64,000 bases of DNA, taken from contig CP004371.1 in the NCBI GenBank assembly GCA_000597885.1, forward strand, positions 1,488,001-1,552,000. The letters run 5' to 3'. Under the pieces are notes generated by a model. It ran no database searches. It was not told where the DNA came from and saw only the letters and a list, made by a program, of their open reading frames with translations. Below are positions 7,961 to 16,615 of this stretch, piece after piece (positions within the stretch are counted from its first letter, which is position 1; each line of letters opens with the position of its first letter). Made by a program: the position numbers and the translations under genes. The stretch is from Flammeovirgaceae bacterium 311 (lineage in GTDB: Bacteria > Bacteroidota > Bacteroidia > Cytophagales > Cyclobacteriaceae).

Positions 7961-8743
7961 TCAGGCTATTCCAAACCCTTCCTGGATGCCTAATCCAAAA
8001 AGGGCGAAGTCATAACGAACAGGGTCTTGTGGGTCCAGACTGCGCAGATTTGCAGTAAGCTCCAGGGCTGTTTTCCAGCTACTGTCTTTGCGTGTAATCA
8101 GGCCCAGGCTCCGTGCCACACGCTCTACATGCACATCGCAGGGGCATACCAGCTGATGCGGAGATATGTTCTCCCACAGACCAAAATCCACCCCATTACT
8201 GTCTTTGCGTACCATCCAGCGCAGGTACATATTCAGCCGTTTGCAGGCAGAGTTTCTTGCAGGGGTAGCAACATGTTTCCTTGTTCTGTGGGGTGCCTCG
8301 GGCAGGTTAAAGAACAGTTCATGAAAATGTACCAGTCCACCCTCTACAGTTGTCGCTCCAGGCTGCATGCCTTTCAGAAAGGCCTCTTCCAGGGAATTGT
8401 GCTGTCTGTAATACCAGGTTAAAAAATAGACGAAGTAAAGGAGATCAGTATCATTGAAAGTGCGATGACAGAAGCCCTGCAGCCGCTTCAGGTCCTGCTC
8501 GCTATGGTGCAGCATAAAATCATGCGGGGCACCATCCATGAGTGCCATCAGCTGCCTGCATTTGCTTAAGATCATGCTGCGCCTGCCCCAGCCCAGGGTA
8601 GCAGCAAAAAAACCGCTTATTTCAATATCCTGTAATTTGCTGAAAGAATGAGGGATGGCAATGGGATCTTCCGGAATAAAGGAAGGCTGGTTGTAAAGAG
8701 TGGCCTTCTCATCCAGAAATTGCTTCAGCTCCTTTTTTTTCAT
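7961..8743 (-). CDS. TIGR02757 family (DUF2400) protein
   Basis: A 260-residue protein of the TIGR02757 family, found across Bacteroidota and some other phyla and without a proven activity. Family features are FIPEDPIAIPHSF near the N terminus, FAATLGWGRRSMI, CHRTFNDTDLLYF, LNMYLRWMVRKD, and the C-terminal PCDVHVERVARSLGL; the last two resemble the helix-hairpin-helix glycosylase/endonuclease III fold, which suggests DNA-related work, as inference only. The gene is 14 bp downstream of the membrane-protein gene at 8758, so both likely share a transcript. Confidence 0.9.
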   Translation of the reverse strand: MKKKELKQFLDEKATLYNQPSFIPEDPIAIPHSFSKLQDIEISGFFAATLGWGRRSMILSKCRQLMALMDGAPHDFMLHHSEQDLKRLQGFCHRTFNDTDLLYFVYFLTWYYRQHNSLEEAFLKGMQPGATTVEGGLVHFHELFFNLPEAPHRTRKHVATPARNSACKRLNMYLRWMVRKDSNGVDFGLWENISPHQLVCPCDVHVERVARSLGLITRKDSSWKTALELTANLRSLDPQDPVRYDFALFGLGIQEGFGIA

Positions 8744-8757
8744 AGCCGCTCTATGGT

Positions 8758-9303
8758 TCAGGGCAGCTGTTCTGCATCAATCAGCAGATGTTTTTCCTGC
8801 TGTTCTTCCTTCCAGCGTACCTCTATGGTATCATGATTATGCTCCTTTACCTCCCAGTAAAAGGTTGGCATGGTAGCAATTACAACAGGCTCTTCCAAGC
8901 CCGGCCTTACATACACCAGCTCAAACTGCTCCAGCTCATGTTCGGCAATAGAAGGCCAGCGCTGCAGGATAAAGCCCTCTCCGATGGGCACAGCAAAATC
9001 GCTCCAGTAGCTTTGCTGCAGGTCTGCAAGCGCCGGTGAAGAACGATAATGGTAAAGTACCGGCCCAAACTGAACCTCATGCACAGCTTTTCTGCTTAGG
9101 TATAAACCATGATGGCTGGTAAAAGGCTGCCAGCCCTCTTTACCCGTATCTGCTGCTTCATCCGTATAGACAGGTTTGGCAAACAGCCTGGAAATGGCCG
9201 AAATAACACTCACCAATCCTATAAAGAGAAGGGAGAACAAAGTGATGAAAGGGTAAAAAATGACAAAAAGCACTTGCCAGGCTTTTTTATAAAAGGTACT
9301 CAT
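8758..9303 (-). CDS. Hypothetical protein with N-terminal membrane anchor
   Basis: About 181 residues from the ATG at 9303; the longer reading begins with TTG at 9318. One long hydrophobic segment (VLFVIFYPFITLFSLLFIGL and following residues, about 10-40) is followed by a soluble domain rich in Trp, Tyr and Glu. No recognised domain. The segment could form one long helix or a hairpin of two. It precedes the TIGR02757 gene by 14 bp on the same strand. Confidence 0.7.
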   Translation of the reverse strand: MSTFYKKAWQVLFVIFYPFITLFSLLFIGLVSVISAISRLFAKPVYTDEAADTGKEGWQPFTSHHGLYLSRKAVHEVQFGPVLYHYRSSPALADLQQSYWSDFAVPIGEGFILQRWPSIAEHELEQFELVYVRPGLEEPVVIATMPTFYWEVKEHNHDTIEVRWKEEQQEKHLLIDAEQLP

Positions 9304-9369
9304 GGGCTGAAAAGGCAAATATATGTATGCTAGGAACAGTTAATGTAAAAAATGGTTCCCATAAAACAA

Positions 9370-9394
9370 AAAGCCCCACCATGGGCGGGGCTTT
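9370..9394 (-). terminator. Terminator after the LysM gene
   Basis: On the minus strand AAAGCCCC pairs with GGGGCTTT around a short loop and is followed by TTTGTTTTAT. It lies about 18 bases beyond the stop codon of the LysM gene. Confidence 0.8.
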
Positions 9395-9411
9395 GCTGTA
9401 AGTGCTGTATT

Positions 9412-10560
9412 TTAAGGTACGTAGGTTAGGCGTACGGGTACTTTATCGCTGTAGGCACCAAGCTTTTCATAAGCCTTACGGCTAAGCTTGATAAGTACCT
9501 TGTCGTTTGGTGCTGTCTGAGGAAGTTTGCCCACTACCCGTACAAATACACTAAGGTTATTCATTTCGTTATGCACCTGCATAATGGTGCCAATAGGTGC
9601 GGTACGGTGCAGGGCCAGGTATTTCTTGGTATTAAGGGAGTCTTCAATGGTCATGGCCATGCCCATTTCAGTGATTTTACGAACGCTGCCCTTTTCCATG
9701 GTAGAGGTCTCAAGCTCTTCCTGAGACTGATCTCCCACCTGGGCGATGGCTATGGGATTGGTGTTATAACCATACTCCTTCGGCCTTTCTTCTTCCACTC
9801 CGTTACGTACTACCCTGTCGGTACTCTTCCGTGGCAATCCTTTGGCAATGCCTACCACCAGTTTCTGTCCAATGCCCAGGTTATCAGTAGAAAGCAGGTT
9901 CCACTCCCGGATTTGACCAACATTGGTATCATACATTTTAGCAATGCTGTAAAGAGTTTCCTGCTCCTCTACGGTATGCACAATTTTGCCAGAAAAATCG
10001 ATCCTGGCCTGCTGCTGTGCAGGAGTAGGTGCCGGTGTGGCATTGGTACTGGCACTGGTGTTACTGGCAGGCCTGCTGGTAGAAGATGGTGTAGTACCTG
10101 CAGTGGCAGTGTTCCCGGCAGCAGCGGCTGGTTTACTCACCCGCAGGCGATCTCCGGGGCTGATGGCATTACCGGCAATATTATTCCACTGCTTAAGCTC
10201 TTCGATACCAATATTGTACAGACGGCTGATGCTGTAAAGGGTTTCTTTAGGCTCAACCGTATGGAACCTTCCCGATGCTGCAGTAGCTGCAGGGTTTGGT
10301 TTGGTGTAGGGTACTTTAATGATAGCACCCACTTTAAGCCCTGTTTCAGTTTCAGGATTTACCCTTACCAGGTCGGCAACGGCAATGTTGTACTTGTTGG
10401 CAATACCAAAAAGAGTTTCTTTTGGTTCTACCCGGTACAGGACATAAGTTTTCCCATTTACAACTTCTGTACCTACAGAATCCTTCAGGGTCAGCACGGT
10501 GGCTTGCGCTACCAGCATGCTTCCCAACCAAAGTATAAAAAAGGCAGTAAGTCTTTTCAT
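9412..10560 (-). CDS. Exported three-LysM protein with RlpA-like double-psi barrel domain
   Basis: About 382 residues from the ATG at 10560 (MKRLTAFFILWLGSMLVAQA, a good signal peptide). An in-frame ATG at 10578 overlaps the stop of the preceding gene as ATGA and could be the coupled start; however GAGGGGAG five bases before 10560 favours the shorter form. Three LysM modules follow (YVLYRVEPKETLFGIANKYN, FHTVEPKETLYSISRLYN, VHTVEEQETLYSIAKMYD), then a Ser/Thr/Pro/Ala linker, and a C-terminal segment (LALHRTAPIGTIMQVHN, VFVRVVGKLP) like the RlpA double-psi barrel. It should bind peptidoglycan; whether the barrel is a lytic transglycosylase is unclear. Confidence 0.88.
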   Translation of the reverse strand: MKRLTAFFILWLGSMLVAQATVLTLKDSVGTEVVNGKTYVLYRVEPKETLFGIANKYNIAVADLVRVNPETETGLKVGAIIKVPYTKPNPAATAASGRFHTVEPKETLYSISRLYNIGIEELKQWNNIAGNAISPGDRLRVSKPAAAAGNTATAGTTPSSTSRPASNTSASTNATPAPTPAQQQARIDFSGKIVHTVEEQETLYSIAKMYDTNVGQIREWNLLSTDNLGIGQKLVVGIAKGLPRKSTDRVVRNGVEEERPKEYGYNTNPIAIAQVGDQSQEELETSTMEKGSVRKITEMGMAMTIEDSLNTKKYLALHRTAPIGTIMQVHNEMNNLSVFVRVVGKLPQTAPNDKVLIKLSRKAYEKLGAYSDKVPVRLTYVP

Positions 10561-10574
10561 ATGCTCCCCTCTGT

Positions 10575-11453
10575 TCATTGTAGGTTATAGCCTTTTAAAC
10601 ATGAACTGTTTTCTATAAAAAATAATTGCTGATTCCACACCATAAAGGTTTCTGAGCCGGGCCTAAGCAAGTCGGTTGCCATTGCTTGCTGTAAAAGCAG
10701 GCTTCCTTCCGCATCAAAGACTGTGATCATATTTGTCAGCTTTTCTCCATCTGCAGTATAGAAAGAAATTGCCATTTTATCAAAAACATGTAAGTATTCA
10801 CAGCTTTTTAGCGCCTCAGCCTGCAGGTACATTTCCAGGAAATCTGCCACAGTTTTAAAATGGTTTTCCCCTTCCTCAAAAACAGCTGGTAATAACAGCT
10901 CATCCCTGTTGTTTGTATCTGTACCAGCTGCCGCTTCCAGTATTTTTACTTCCGCTATATTCAGCTCACGGATACTACCCGTCACCAAATGAATGGCTGC
11001 CCAGCCCTCTTCTTCTCCCTCTCCGGTCTTTCCTACGCATTCTTCGGCTGTAAAGAATACATGCCGGAAGTTATTTACCGCCCACAGCACTTCCTGGCTT
11101 TGCCCCGCAAGGGCAACTGTAGTTACCTCTGCCGGGTTCTCCAGATCATCAAACTGCTGAAACAGGAGCAAGCCTCCATGGCAGGCCACCAGGTTGGTAA
11201 GCAATCCTCCCTCCAGGGTTAATCCTTCAAAAATTACCTTATCTTGCAAAGGTTGCAGGTAGGAAAAGCTTGCCTCCTGTAACTGGTTTCTTACCTCAAG
11301 CGCCAGGCTCCTGTTTCTCAGATCTGCCTTAATCTGCCAGATTCTGCCTGGGGCCTGATAAGAAAAGCTAAGGGGCAATTGTTGCGGCAAGGCTTTTTGA
11401 GTAAATTTCTGTAAAATTAGTCTATTTACGCGCCAAAAAAAATGATTTCCCAA
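10575..11453 (-). CDS. DUF4905 family protein
   Basis: A 292-residue protein matching my recollection of DUF4905, a Bacteroidota family of unknown role: alternating beta strands such as APGRIWQIKADLRNRSLALE, LQDKVIFEGLTLEGG and YLHVFDKMAISFYTADGEK resemble a beta-propeller-like repeat. No signal peptide. The only start before the conserved part is TTG at 11453, or another TTG at about residue 22; the first would overlap the divergent nfeD start by 12 bp. Its stop overlaps an ATG of the LysM gene (ATGA), which indicates an operon. Confidence 0.75.
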   Translation of the reverse strand: MGNHFFWRVNRLILQKFTQKALPQQLPLSFSYQAPGRIWQIKADLRNRSLALEVRNQLQEASFSYLQPLQDKVIFEGLTLEGGLLTNLVACHGGLLLFQQFDDLENPAEVTTVALAGQSQEVLWAVNNFRHVFFTAEECVGKTGEGEEEGWAAIHLVTGSIRELNIAEVKILEAAAGTDTNNRDELLLPAVFEEGENHFKTVADFLEMYLQAEALKSCEYLHVFDKMAISFYTADGEKLTNMITVFDAEGSLLLQQAMATDLLRPGSETFMVWNQQLFFIENSSCLKGYNLQ

Positions 11454-12815
11454 AGCATAATACCACCGGTTTTAAAGAGTTTGCTTTTTTTGCTGCTATG
11501 CACTTCTCTGCTCACGGTGCAGGCACAAATTACTCCTCCAAATATACAAACAAGGGTGCTGGTGGTAAAAATTTCTTCTGAAATCGACCCGCGCACCAAC
11601 CGCTACACAGAACTGGCGCTGGAGGAGGCCACCAACTGGAATGCCGACATTATTATTCTGGAGCTTGATACCTATGGAGGCCTGGTAACAGATGCTGATG
11701 AGATCCGGACACGCCTGCTCGAGTATGAAATGCCCATCTGGACCTTCATCAACAAAGATGCCGCTTCTGCCGGTGCACTTATTGCCATTGCCACCGATTC
11801 TATATATATGGCGCCCGGCGCCAGCATTGGTGCCGCTACTGTGGTGAACCAGACCGGCGAGGCTGCCCCGGATAAATATCAGTCGTATATGCGTTCCATT
11901 ATGCGTTCTACAGCAGAAGCCAACGGACGTGACCCACTCATTGCCGAAGCCATGGTAGATGAAAATCTGGAAGTAGAAGGCGTGAGCAAGCAAGGTGAAG
12001 TGGTTACCTTCTCCACCTCAGAAGCCATTAAATGGGGCTTTGCCGAGGCACAGGTGAGAAGCATAGATGAAATTCTTGAACGCAACGGCATAACAGATTA
12101 TGAAATAAAAAACTATGAGCTTAGCACCACTGAAAAGATTGTCTCTATTTTTATCAACCCCTTTATCAGTGGGATTCTGATCCTTATCATTATTGGCGGG
12201 CTTTATTTTGAATTACAAACACCCGGCATTGGTTTCCCTCTGCTGGCCGCTGTGATTGCGCTTATCCTTTACCTGGTGCCTTATTACCTGAACGGATTAG
12301 CCGAACACTGGGAAATTCTGCTGTTTTTCGTTGGCATTGCACTCATCGCTGCAGAGATTTTTGTAATACCCGGTTTTGGCGTTGCCGGCATCAGTGGTTT
12401 TATCCTCACCCTGGGTTCGCTCATCCTCATCATGATCGGCAACGACTGGTTCGATTTTGAATTTGTGGCGGTATCGCAGGTATTCCAGGCCTTGCTTACG
12501 GCAGTAGCGGGTATGTTGGGGGGTGTGGTGCTGATTGTGTTTGGCGGTATACGTTTTGCCAATTCCAAGGCCTTTAGCAGGGTTGCGCTGGAAGGCGGGC
12601 AGGATCGGGATAAAGGTTACACCTCCTCCTTCAGGGATCAGTCTCTCATAGGCCAGACAGGAGTTTCTTATACAGTGTTACGCCCTTCCGGCAAGGTAAT
12701 GATTGCAGACAATATTTATGATGCCTTCACCCGCGGCGAATACATTGCCCAGGGCGAGCAAATTGTAGTAACTGAAGATACAGGCTCTACGTTAAGGGTA
12801 CGAAAAGCTATATGA
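11442..12815 (+). CDS. NfeD-family membrane serine protease
   Basis: A 457-residue protein: signal peptide (about 1-29), an N-terminal ClpP/SppA-like protease domain (residues 35-230) with LELDTYGGLV and the nucleophile Ser109 in KDAASAGALIA, four or five transmembrane helices (about 245-400), and a C-terminal NfeD OB-fold domain beginning SLIGQTGVSYTVLRPSGKVM. This is the long NfeD1b form, which in other bacteria pairs with a stomatin-like protein; no stomatin gene is present here. It acts at the cytoplasmic membrane, probably in membrane-protein quality control. The stop overlaps the kdsB start as ATGA. Confidence 0.92.
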   Translation: MISQSIIPPVLKSLLFLLLCTSLLTVQAQITPPNIQTRVLVVKISSEIDPRTNRYTELALEEATNWNADIIILELDTYGGLVTDADEIRTRLLEYEMPIWTFINKDAASAGALIAIATDSIYMAPGASIGAATVVNQTGEAAPDKYQSYMRSIMRSTAEANGRDPLIAEAMVDENLEVEGVSKQGEVVTFSTSEAIKWGFAEAQVRSIDEILERNGITDYEIKNYELSTTEKIVSIFINPFISGILILIIIGGLYFELQTPGIGFPLLAAVIALILYLVPYYLNGLAEHWEILLFFVGIALIAAEIFVIPGFGVAGISGFILTLGSLILIMIGNDWFDFEFVAVSQVFQALLTAVAGMLGGVVLIVFGGIRFANSKAFSRVALEGGQDRDKGYTSSFRDQSLIGQTGVSYTVLRPSGKVMIADNIYDAFTRGEYIAQGEQIVVTEDTGSTLRVRKAI

Positions 12816-13570
12816 AAATTCTGGGAATAATACCCGCCCGATGGGGCAGCAGTCGGTTTCCGGGTAAGGCACTGGCAGATATTGGCGGCATTCCGATGGT
12901 GGTGCGTGTTTGGCAGCAGGCTCAGCAATGTCCGCAGCTAAGCAAAGTTGTAATAGCAACAGACTATAACGAAATAGCCGAGGCTGCCACCAGGGCAGGC
13001 GCTGCTGTCTGCATGACCAACAGTCATCACCCCAGCGGTACCGATCGTTGCGCCGAAGCCCTGCAGCAACAGCAGGAGCAGTTCGACTATGTGATCAACA
13101 TACAGGGAGATGAGCCTTTTATCGATCCCAGGCAAATAAGCCTGCTGGCAGATCTACTGGATGGCGATACTCAGCTGGCTACCCTGATGAAACGCATTTG
13201 CCATGCTGATGACCTCCTTAGCCCAAATGTGGTAAAAGTGGTAACCGATCAGAAAGGACATGCACTTTATTTTAGCCGCGAACCTATCCCTCACCTGCGC
13301 AACGTGCCCCGCTCCGAATGGCTGGAACAGCACCTCTGGTTTAAACATATTGGCATTTATGCCTACCGCTCCGATATTTTACAGGAGATCACTAAACTGC
13401 CCCAGGGCTGGCTGGAGAACATAGAATCGCTGGAACAATTACGCTGGCTGGAAGCTGGTTACCGCATCCGCACTGCCGAAACACAGCTGGAAACTGCTGG
13501 AATTGATACCCCAGAAGACCTGGAGCGGGCCCTAAGAATGCTGCATGATAAGGCAGCGCATAAAGCCTGA
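12812..13570 (+). CDS. kdsB: 3-deoxy-manno-octulosonate cytidylyltransferase
   Basis: A 252-residue enzyme that activates Kdo to CMP-Kdo for lipopolysaccharide core assembly. The nucleotidyltransferase signature IPARWGSSRFPGKAL (residues 5-19) binds CTP; VINIQGDEPFIDP carries the metal-binding Asp, and HIGIYAYRSDIL and ESLEQLRWLEAGYRI are typical of the family. Length is standard. The 4-bp ATGA overlap with nfeD indicates translational coupling. It confirms that the organism has a Gram-negative outer membrane with Kdo. Confidence 0.96.
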   Translation: MKILGIIPARWGSSRFPGKALADIGGIPMVVRVWQQAQQCPQLSKVVIATDYNEIAEAATRAGAAVCMTNSHHPSGTDRCAEALQQQQEQFDYVINIQGDEPFIDPRQISLLADLLDGDTQLATLMKRICHADDLLSPNVVKVVTDQKGHALYFSREPIPHLRNVPRSEWLEQHLWFKHIGIYAYRSDILQEITKLPQGWLENIESLEQLRWLEAGYRIRTAETQLETAGIDTPEDLERALRMLHDKAAHKA

Positions 13571-13594
13571 TAGTATCCACCTGATTTTCAGAAA

Positions 13595-14143
13595 CTAAAA
13601 ACTTTTTCCAACACTCACTCCAACATTTATAAGCTGCAAATGGCTACTCCATCCGGGAGTATAATCCAGGGTAGGCATATATGCTGCTCTGAAAAAGAAG
13701 CCGCCAGCTGGCTTTTGGTACCTGTAGCCGATGCGAAAAGGAATCCGCGACCTTATTATATAAGATTTAAATTCATCATCTATTGCAGAACCAACAGAGC
13801 CTGACCATGGCACTAAAAAAGGTGTGTAGCCAACGCCTGCTTCAAGAAAATGCTTCGATTTGCCCAACAGTCCTATTAATTCTACCGGTATGGCTGCCTT
13901 TAGGTAGCTGCCAGATCCCATTCTCCAGGGAAGTGCACCAACACCTACTCTGGCAGCGGCTCTGATAATACCTTTTTGAAAGAACATGCGCTCATAGTTA
14001 ATGGAGTAGTACACACCATTCCCCAGGAGTTCCAGATAAACTGCATTGGTAGCTGTTACTGGTGTTGCTTCTTTTTGTGCCTCTGCCTGCATGCTGGGCA
14101 GCATGACAACCATCAACAGTAAAATCTTCGCAAAATTACCCAT
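13595..14143 (-). CDS. Exported beta-barrel-like hypothetical protein
   Basis: A 182-residue protein with a signal peptide (ILLLMVVMLPSMQAEAQ, cleavage near residue 22) and a mature part of short amphipathic strands: YLELLGNGVYYSINYERMF, IIRAAARVGVGALPW, HFLEAGVGYTPFLVPW, RIPFRIGYRYQKPAGGFFFR, and a C-terminal strand ending in Phe. This is the profile of a small outer-membrane barrel of eight strands. No function can be assigned. It converges with kdsB, 24 bp apart. Confidence 0.75.
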   Translation of the reverse strand: MGNFAKILLLMVVMLPSMQAEAQKEATPVTATNAVYLELLGNGVYYSINYERMFFQKGIIRAAARVGVGALPWRMGSGSYLKAAIPVELIGLLGKSKHFLEAGVGYTPFLVPWSGSVGSAIDDEFKSYIIRSRIPFRIGYRYQKPAGGFFFRAAYMPTLDYTPGWSSHLQLINVGVSVGKSF

Positions 14144-14309
14144 AGCTGTTGGTATTGGTATGTTAATAAAAAATGGATTAGATCCTAAAAAATCATTATT
14201 CCTGAAATGCTAGGCAAGGTTTTGATCTGAAGATAATTTATTGAAATATATTGTTATTGCACTAGATAAGCGAAAAATCTTTAATCAGCAGGCTCTATAA
14301 AAAAAGAAA

Positions 14310-14334
14310 ACCCGCTGGCGGCTGCTCAACGGGT
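14310..14334 (-). terminator. Probable terminator after the barrel gene at 14376
   Basis: On the minus strand AACCCG pairs with CGGGTT around a loop that holds further GC pairing, followed by TTTTCTTTTTTT. It is about 40 bases past the stop codon. The stem is short, so confidence is moderate. Confidence 0.6.
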
Positions 14335-14375
14335 CATTCTCAGTATTTAATGCTTACATATGATCTTAAACAGCC

Positions 14376-15431
14376 TTACTTACTAAAGGCCTCAACGTTG
14401 TTATTCATGTCGCTGCCATATACCGGGAAGCTGATTTTGATCAGCGCATAAAGCCCCTGCCCTTTTACGCCTGGGCGGTAGCCTAGTTCGCCATTGTACG
14501 CCCAGCTAAGGTTGCGGTTAAACTTACCATCTATACCTGCCCTGAAACCAAAGAAATTTTTTCCCAGATCGGCAGTGCTATAAGCTGCTGCTAATGGGTT
14601 AGTAGGATCAGGCCTGTAAAACACATCTTCGTAGCGGATGCTGCCTGCAAACAATACGTCAGCATACACGGTAAGGATAAGGTCTTTCACCAGGTCATCG
14701 TAGGTGCGGTCGGGGTTGATGGCAAAGTTTTTGATCCAGGCGTATGAGCCGCCTACATAACCGCCGTTTACCCGGGCTCCAATGAATGGGTTCAGGTCCG
14801 GGCCGGTTGGCTGGCCCTCCTGCCAGTCGTTTGGCAGTGCTGCACCTTCGGCAGTGTTTAGGCTAATTTTACCTGCATCATACATTCTGTCCAGGTCTAC
14901 CGTAGTCTGGTAGTAATAACCACCGCCACGAATACCAATAATCTTTCTTACCTTGGTTTGTACCTTAGACTTATCGGGAACCATTGATGCCCATTTAGCA
15001 CCCGCATAACGTTTGGAGTAAAGGTAGATCAGGCTTTCAACGTCCTGTTCTGTATCTTTCAGGTGGTAGGTACCACCTATTTCAGCAAAGCTGAATACAG
15101 TATGCCTGTTCTGAATTTCAATAGAATTGTTGAAGGCAACATTGCGCTGCAGATCGAGGTGACGGCTATAGGGCTTTCTGAAACTAGCCCTGAAGTCAGC
15201 CTTATCCTTCCAGTAATAGGTAGCCTCCATGCCGTAGCCAATGTTTGTATTGGTTCTGAACAACTCCGTATAAATTGGCTGAAAACCAATCCATAGTTTG
15301 TTGATTTCATAGGGAGCATCATAGATGGTCTCAAAGGTGAGAATCTTATCCTCATTGCGTCTACCCTGAGCAAAAAGCTGGCCTGCTGTTAATAACAGGG
15401 AAAGGGTAAGGAGCAGCGTATTTTTTTTCAC
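14376..15431 (-). CDS. Exported hypothetical outer-membrane protein
   Basis: A 351-residue protein with a clean signal peptide (KKNTLLLTLSLLLTAGQLFAQ). The mature chain is full of amphipathic beta strands with aromatic girdle residues: TNIGYGMEATYYWKDKADF, HTVFSFAEIGGTYHL, VRKIIGIRGGGYYYQTTVDL, NGGYVGGSYAWIKNF, FFGFRAGIDGKFNRNLSWAY, LYALIKISFPVYG. It is probably a 12- to 14-strand barrel or a porin-like protein. I do not recognise the family. It appears monocistronic, between a terminator and a 150-bp upstream region. Confidence 0.78.
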   Translation of the reverse strand: MKKNTLLLTLSLLLTAGQLFAQGRRNEDKILTFETIYDAPYEINKLWIGFQPIYTELFRTNTNIGYGMEATYYWKDKADFRASFRKPYSRHLDLQRNVAFNNSIEIQNRHTVFSFAEIGGTYHLKDTEQDVESLIYLYSKRYAGAKWASMVPDKSKVQTKVRKIIGIRGGGYYYQTTVDLDRMYDAGKISLNTAEGAALPNDWQEGQPTGPDLNPFIGARVNGGYVGGSYAWIKNFAINPDRTYDDLVKDLILTVYADVLFAGSIRYEDVFYRPDPTNPLAAAYSTADLGKNFFGFRAGIDGKFNRNLSWAYNGELGYRPGVKGQGLYALIKISFPVYGSDMNNNVEAFSK

Positions 15432-15554
15432 AGGAGATTATGGCTAGCGTTGTACAAGGCGTTTTGGTCTATTCAGGTTATAAATATACAAAGCGACTAT
15501 GTATGTGGCCCGTTAATGCAATATTTTCAAGCATTTTGCATTTTTCCGGGCTGC

Positions 15555-15586
15555 TTGCACATAAACAGAAGAATACGTAATTTTTG
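15555..15586 (+). promoter_or_regulatory. Predicted promoter of the DUF3667 gene
   Basis: TTG at 15555-15557, 21 bases, then AATTTTTG at 15579-15586, one base off the Bacteroidota -7 consensus TAnnTTTG. The start codon ATG begins at 15590, only three bases beyond, which places the predicted transcription start on or beside the A of the ATG. Confidence 0.5.
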
Positions 15587-15589
15587 GTA

Positions 15590-16615
15590 ATGAAGCATCT
15601 CCAAAAGCAACCTGCCTGCCTGAACTGCAACCGTCCTTTAAGCAGTTCCGACAACTTCTGCCCGGCCTGTGGCCAGGAAAACACAAAGCATACCATGAGC
15701 TTTGGCAGGTTTCTGCATGATTTCTTTAGTAATTATTTCTCATTCGATTCCAGGATCGGACGTAGTAGTGTGCCATTTCTGTTCAAGCCGGGCGCTCTTA
15801 CCAGGCGCTTCAACGAAGGTAAACGGACTAGTTATATAAATCCCCTTAAATTATACCTCATCATCAGCTTTGTCTTCTTCTTCATCCTGTCCCTGTTCAC
15901 CAATATGCTTGTTGAGGAGAATCAAATTTCGCTCTATGATGGCAAAACGCTTTCTTTTGGTACCAACCCACCTCCACAGGATGTAAAGAAAGTACAGGCA
16001 GCCATAGATTCTGCACAGGAAAAAATAGACAGTAAAGACTCTACCCTGGTAGAGCTGCCCAATGCGGCGGCTATTAGCAGCAGCCAGGAAGCCGGTTCTA
16101 AATTTATGAGACTGATGAGAGCACAGGAACTAACGGACGACCAGGTGATAGACAGTTTGAACATGGACAAAAAAAGCACTGTAGACAGGCTCCTGATTCA
16201 TCAGGGACGAAAGGTATTTCAGAAGGATATGGATATTTTCCTTCCCTATCTGATCAAAAACCTCTCGATCATGATGTTCCTCCTGTTACCTGTTTTTGCC
16301 TTTTTCCTCTATGTGCTTTTTTGGCGTAAAGAGAAGTACTACCTCAACCATGTAATACATGCCCTGCATCTTCACTCCTTCAGCTTTCTGATTCTGGCCC
16401 TGATGCTCTTTGCTGCCTTCTTCTCACGGTCGGGAATGCTGGCAGGGGCCGCATTCCTGATAGTTACCATCTATGCCTTCTTCTCCATCAAGAAGGTTTA
16501 CGGGCAGGGCTGGTGGCGTACACTAATGAAATTTAATATTCTGGGTTTTCTGTATTTTATGACGCTCCTGTTTGCAGTGATGGCAGAGGTAGCCATCTCC
16601 TTTGCGCTATTCTGA
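15590..16615 (+). CDS. DUF3667 zinc-ribbon membrane protein
   Basis: About 341 residues from the ATG at 15590; a TTG two codons upstream lies inside the promoter-like element. The N terminus is a zinc ribbon (CLNCNRPL...FCPACGQEN, CxxC-x16-CxxC type, residues about 10-33), then the DUF3667 region FGRFLHDFFSNYFSFDSR and PGALTRRFNEGKRTSYINPLKLYL, running into a first transmembrane helix. A soluble loop (about 110-210) separates it from four more helices. The family is common in Bacteroidota and its function is unknown. It converges on hemL, with the two coding regions overlapping by nine bases at their 3' ends. Confidence 0.9.
   Translation: MKHLQKQPACLNCNRPLSSSDNFCPACGQENTKHTMSFGRFLHDFFSNYFSFDSRIGRSSVPFLFKPGALTRRFNEGKRTSYINPLKLYLIISFVFFFILSLFTNMLVEENQISLYDGKTLSFGTNPPPQDVKKVQAAIDSAQEKIDSKDSTLVELPNAAAISSSQEAGSKFMRLMRAQELTDDQVIDSLNMDKKSTVDRLLIHQGRKVFQKDMDIFLPYLIKNLSIMMFLLLPVFAFFLYVLFWRKEKYYLNHVIHALHLHSFSFLILALMLFAAFFSRSGMLAGAAFLIVTIYAFFSIKKVYGQGWWRTLMKFNILGFLYFMTLLFAVMAEVAISFALF

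Noticed and set aside
9571-10590. A 339-codon plus-strand ORF opposite the LysM gene
   Set aside because: Antisense shadow of clear LysM modules; no homologous motif and improbable composition.
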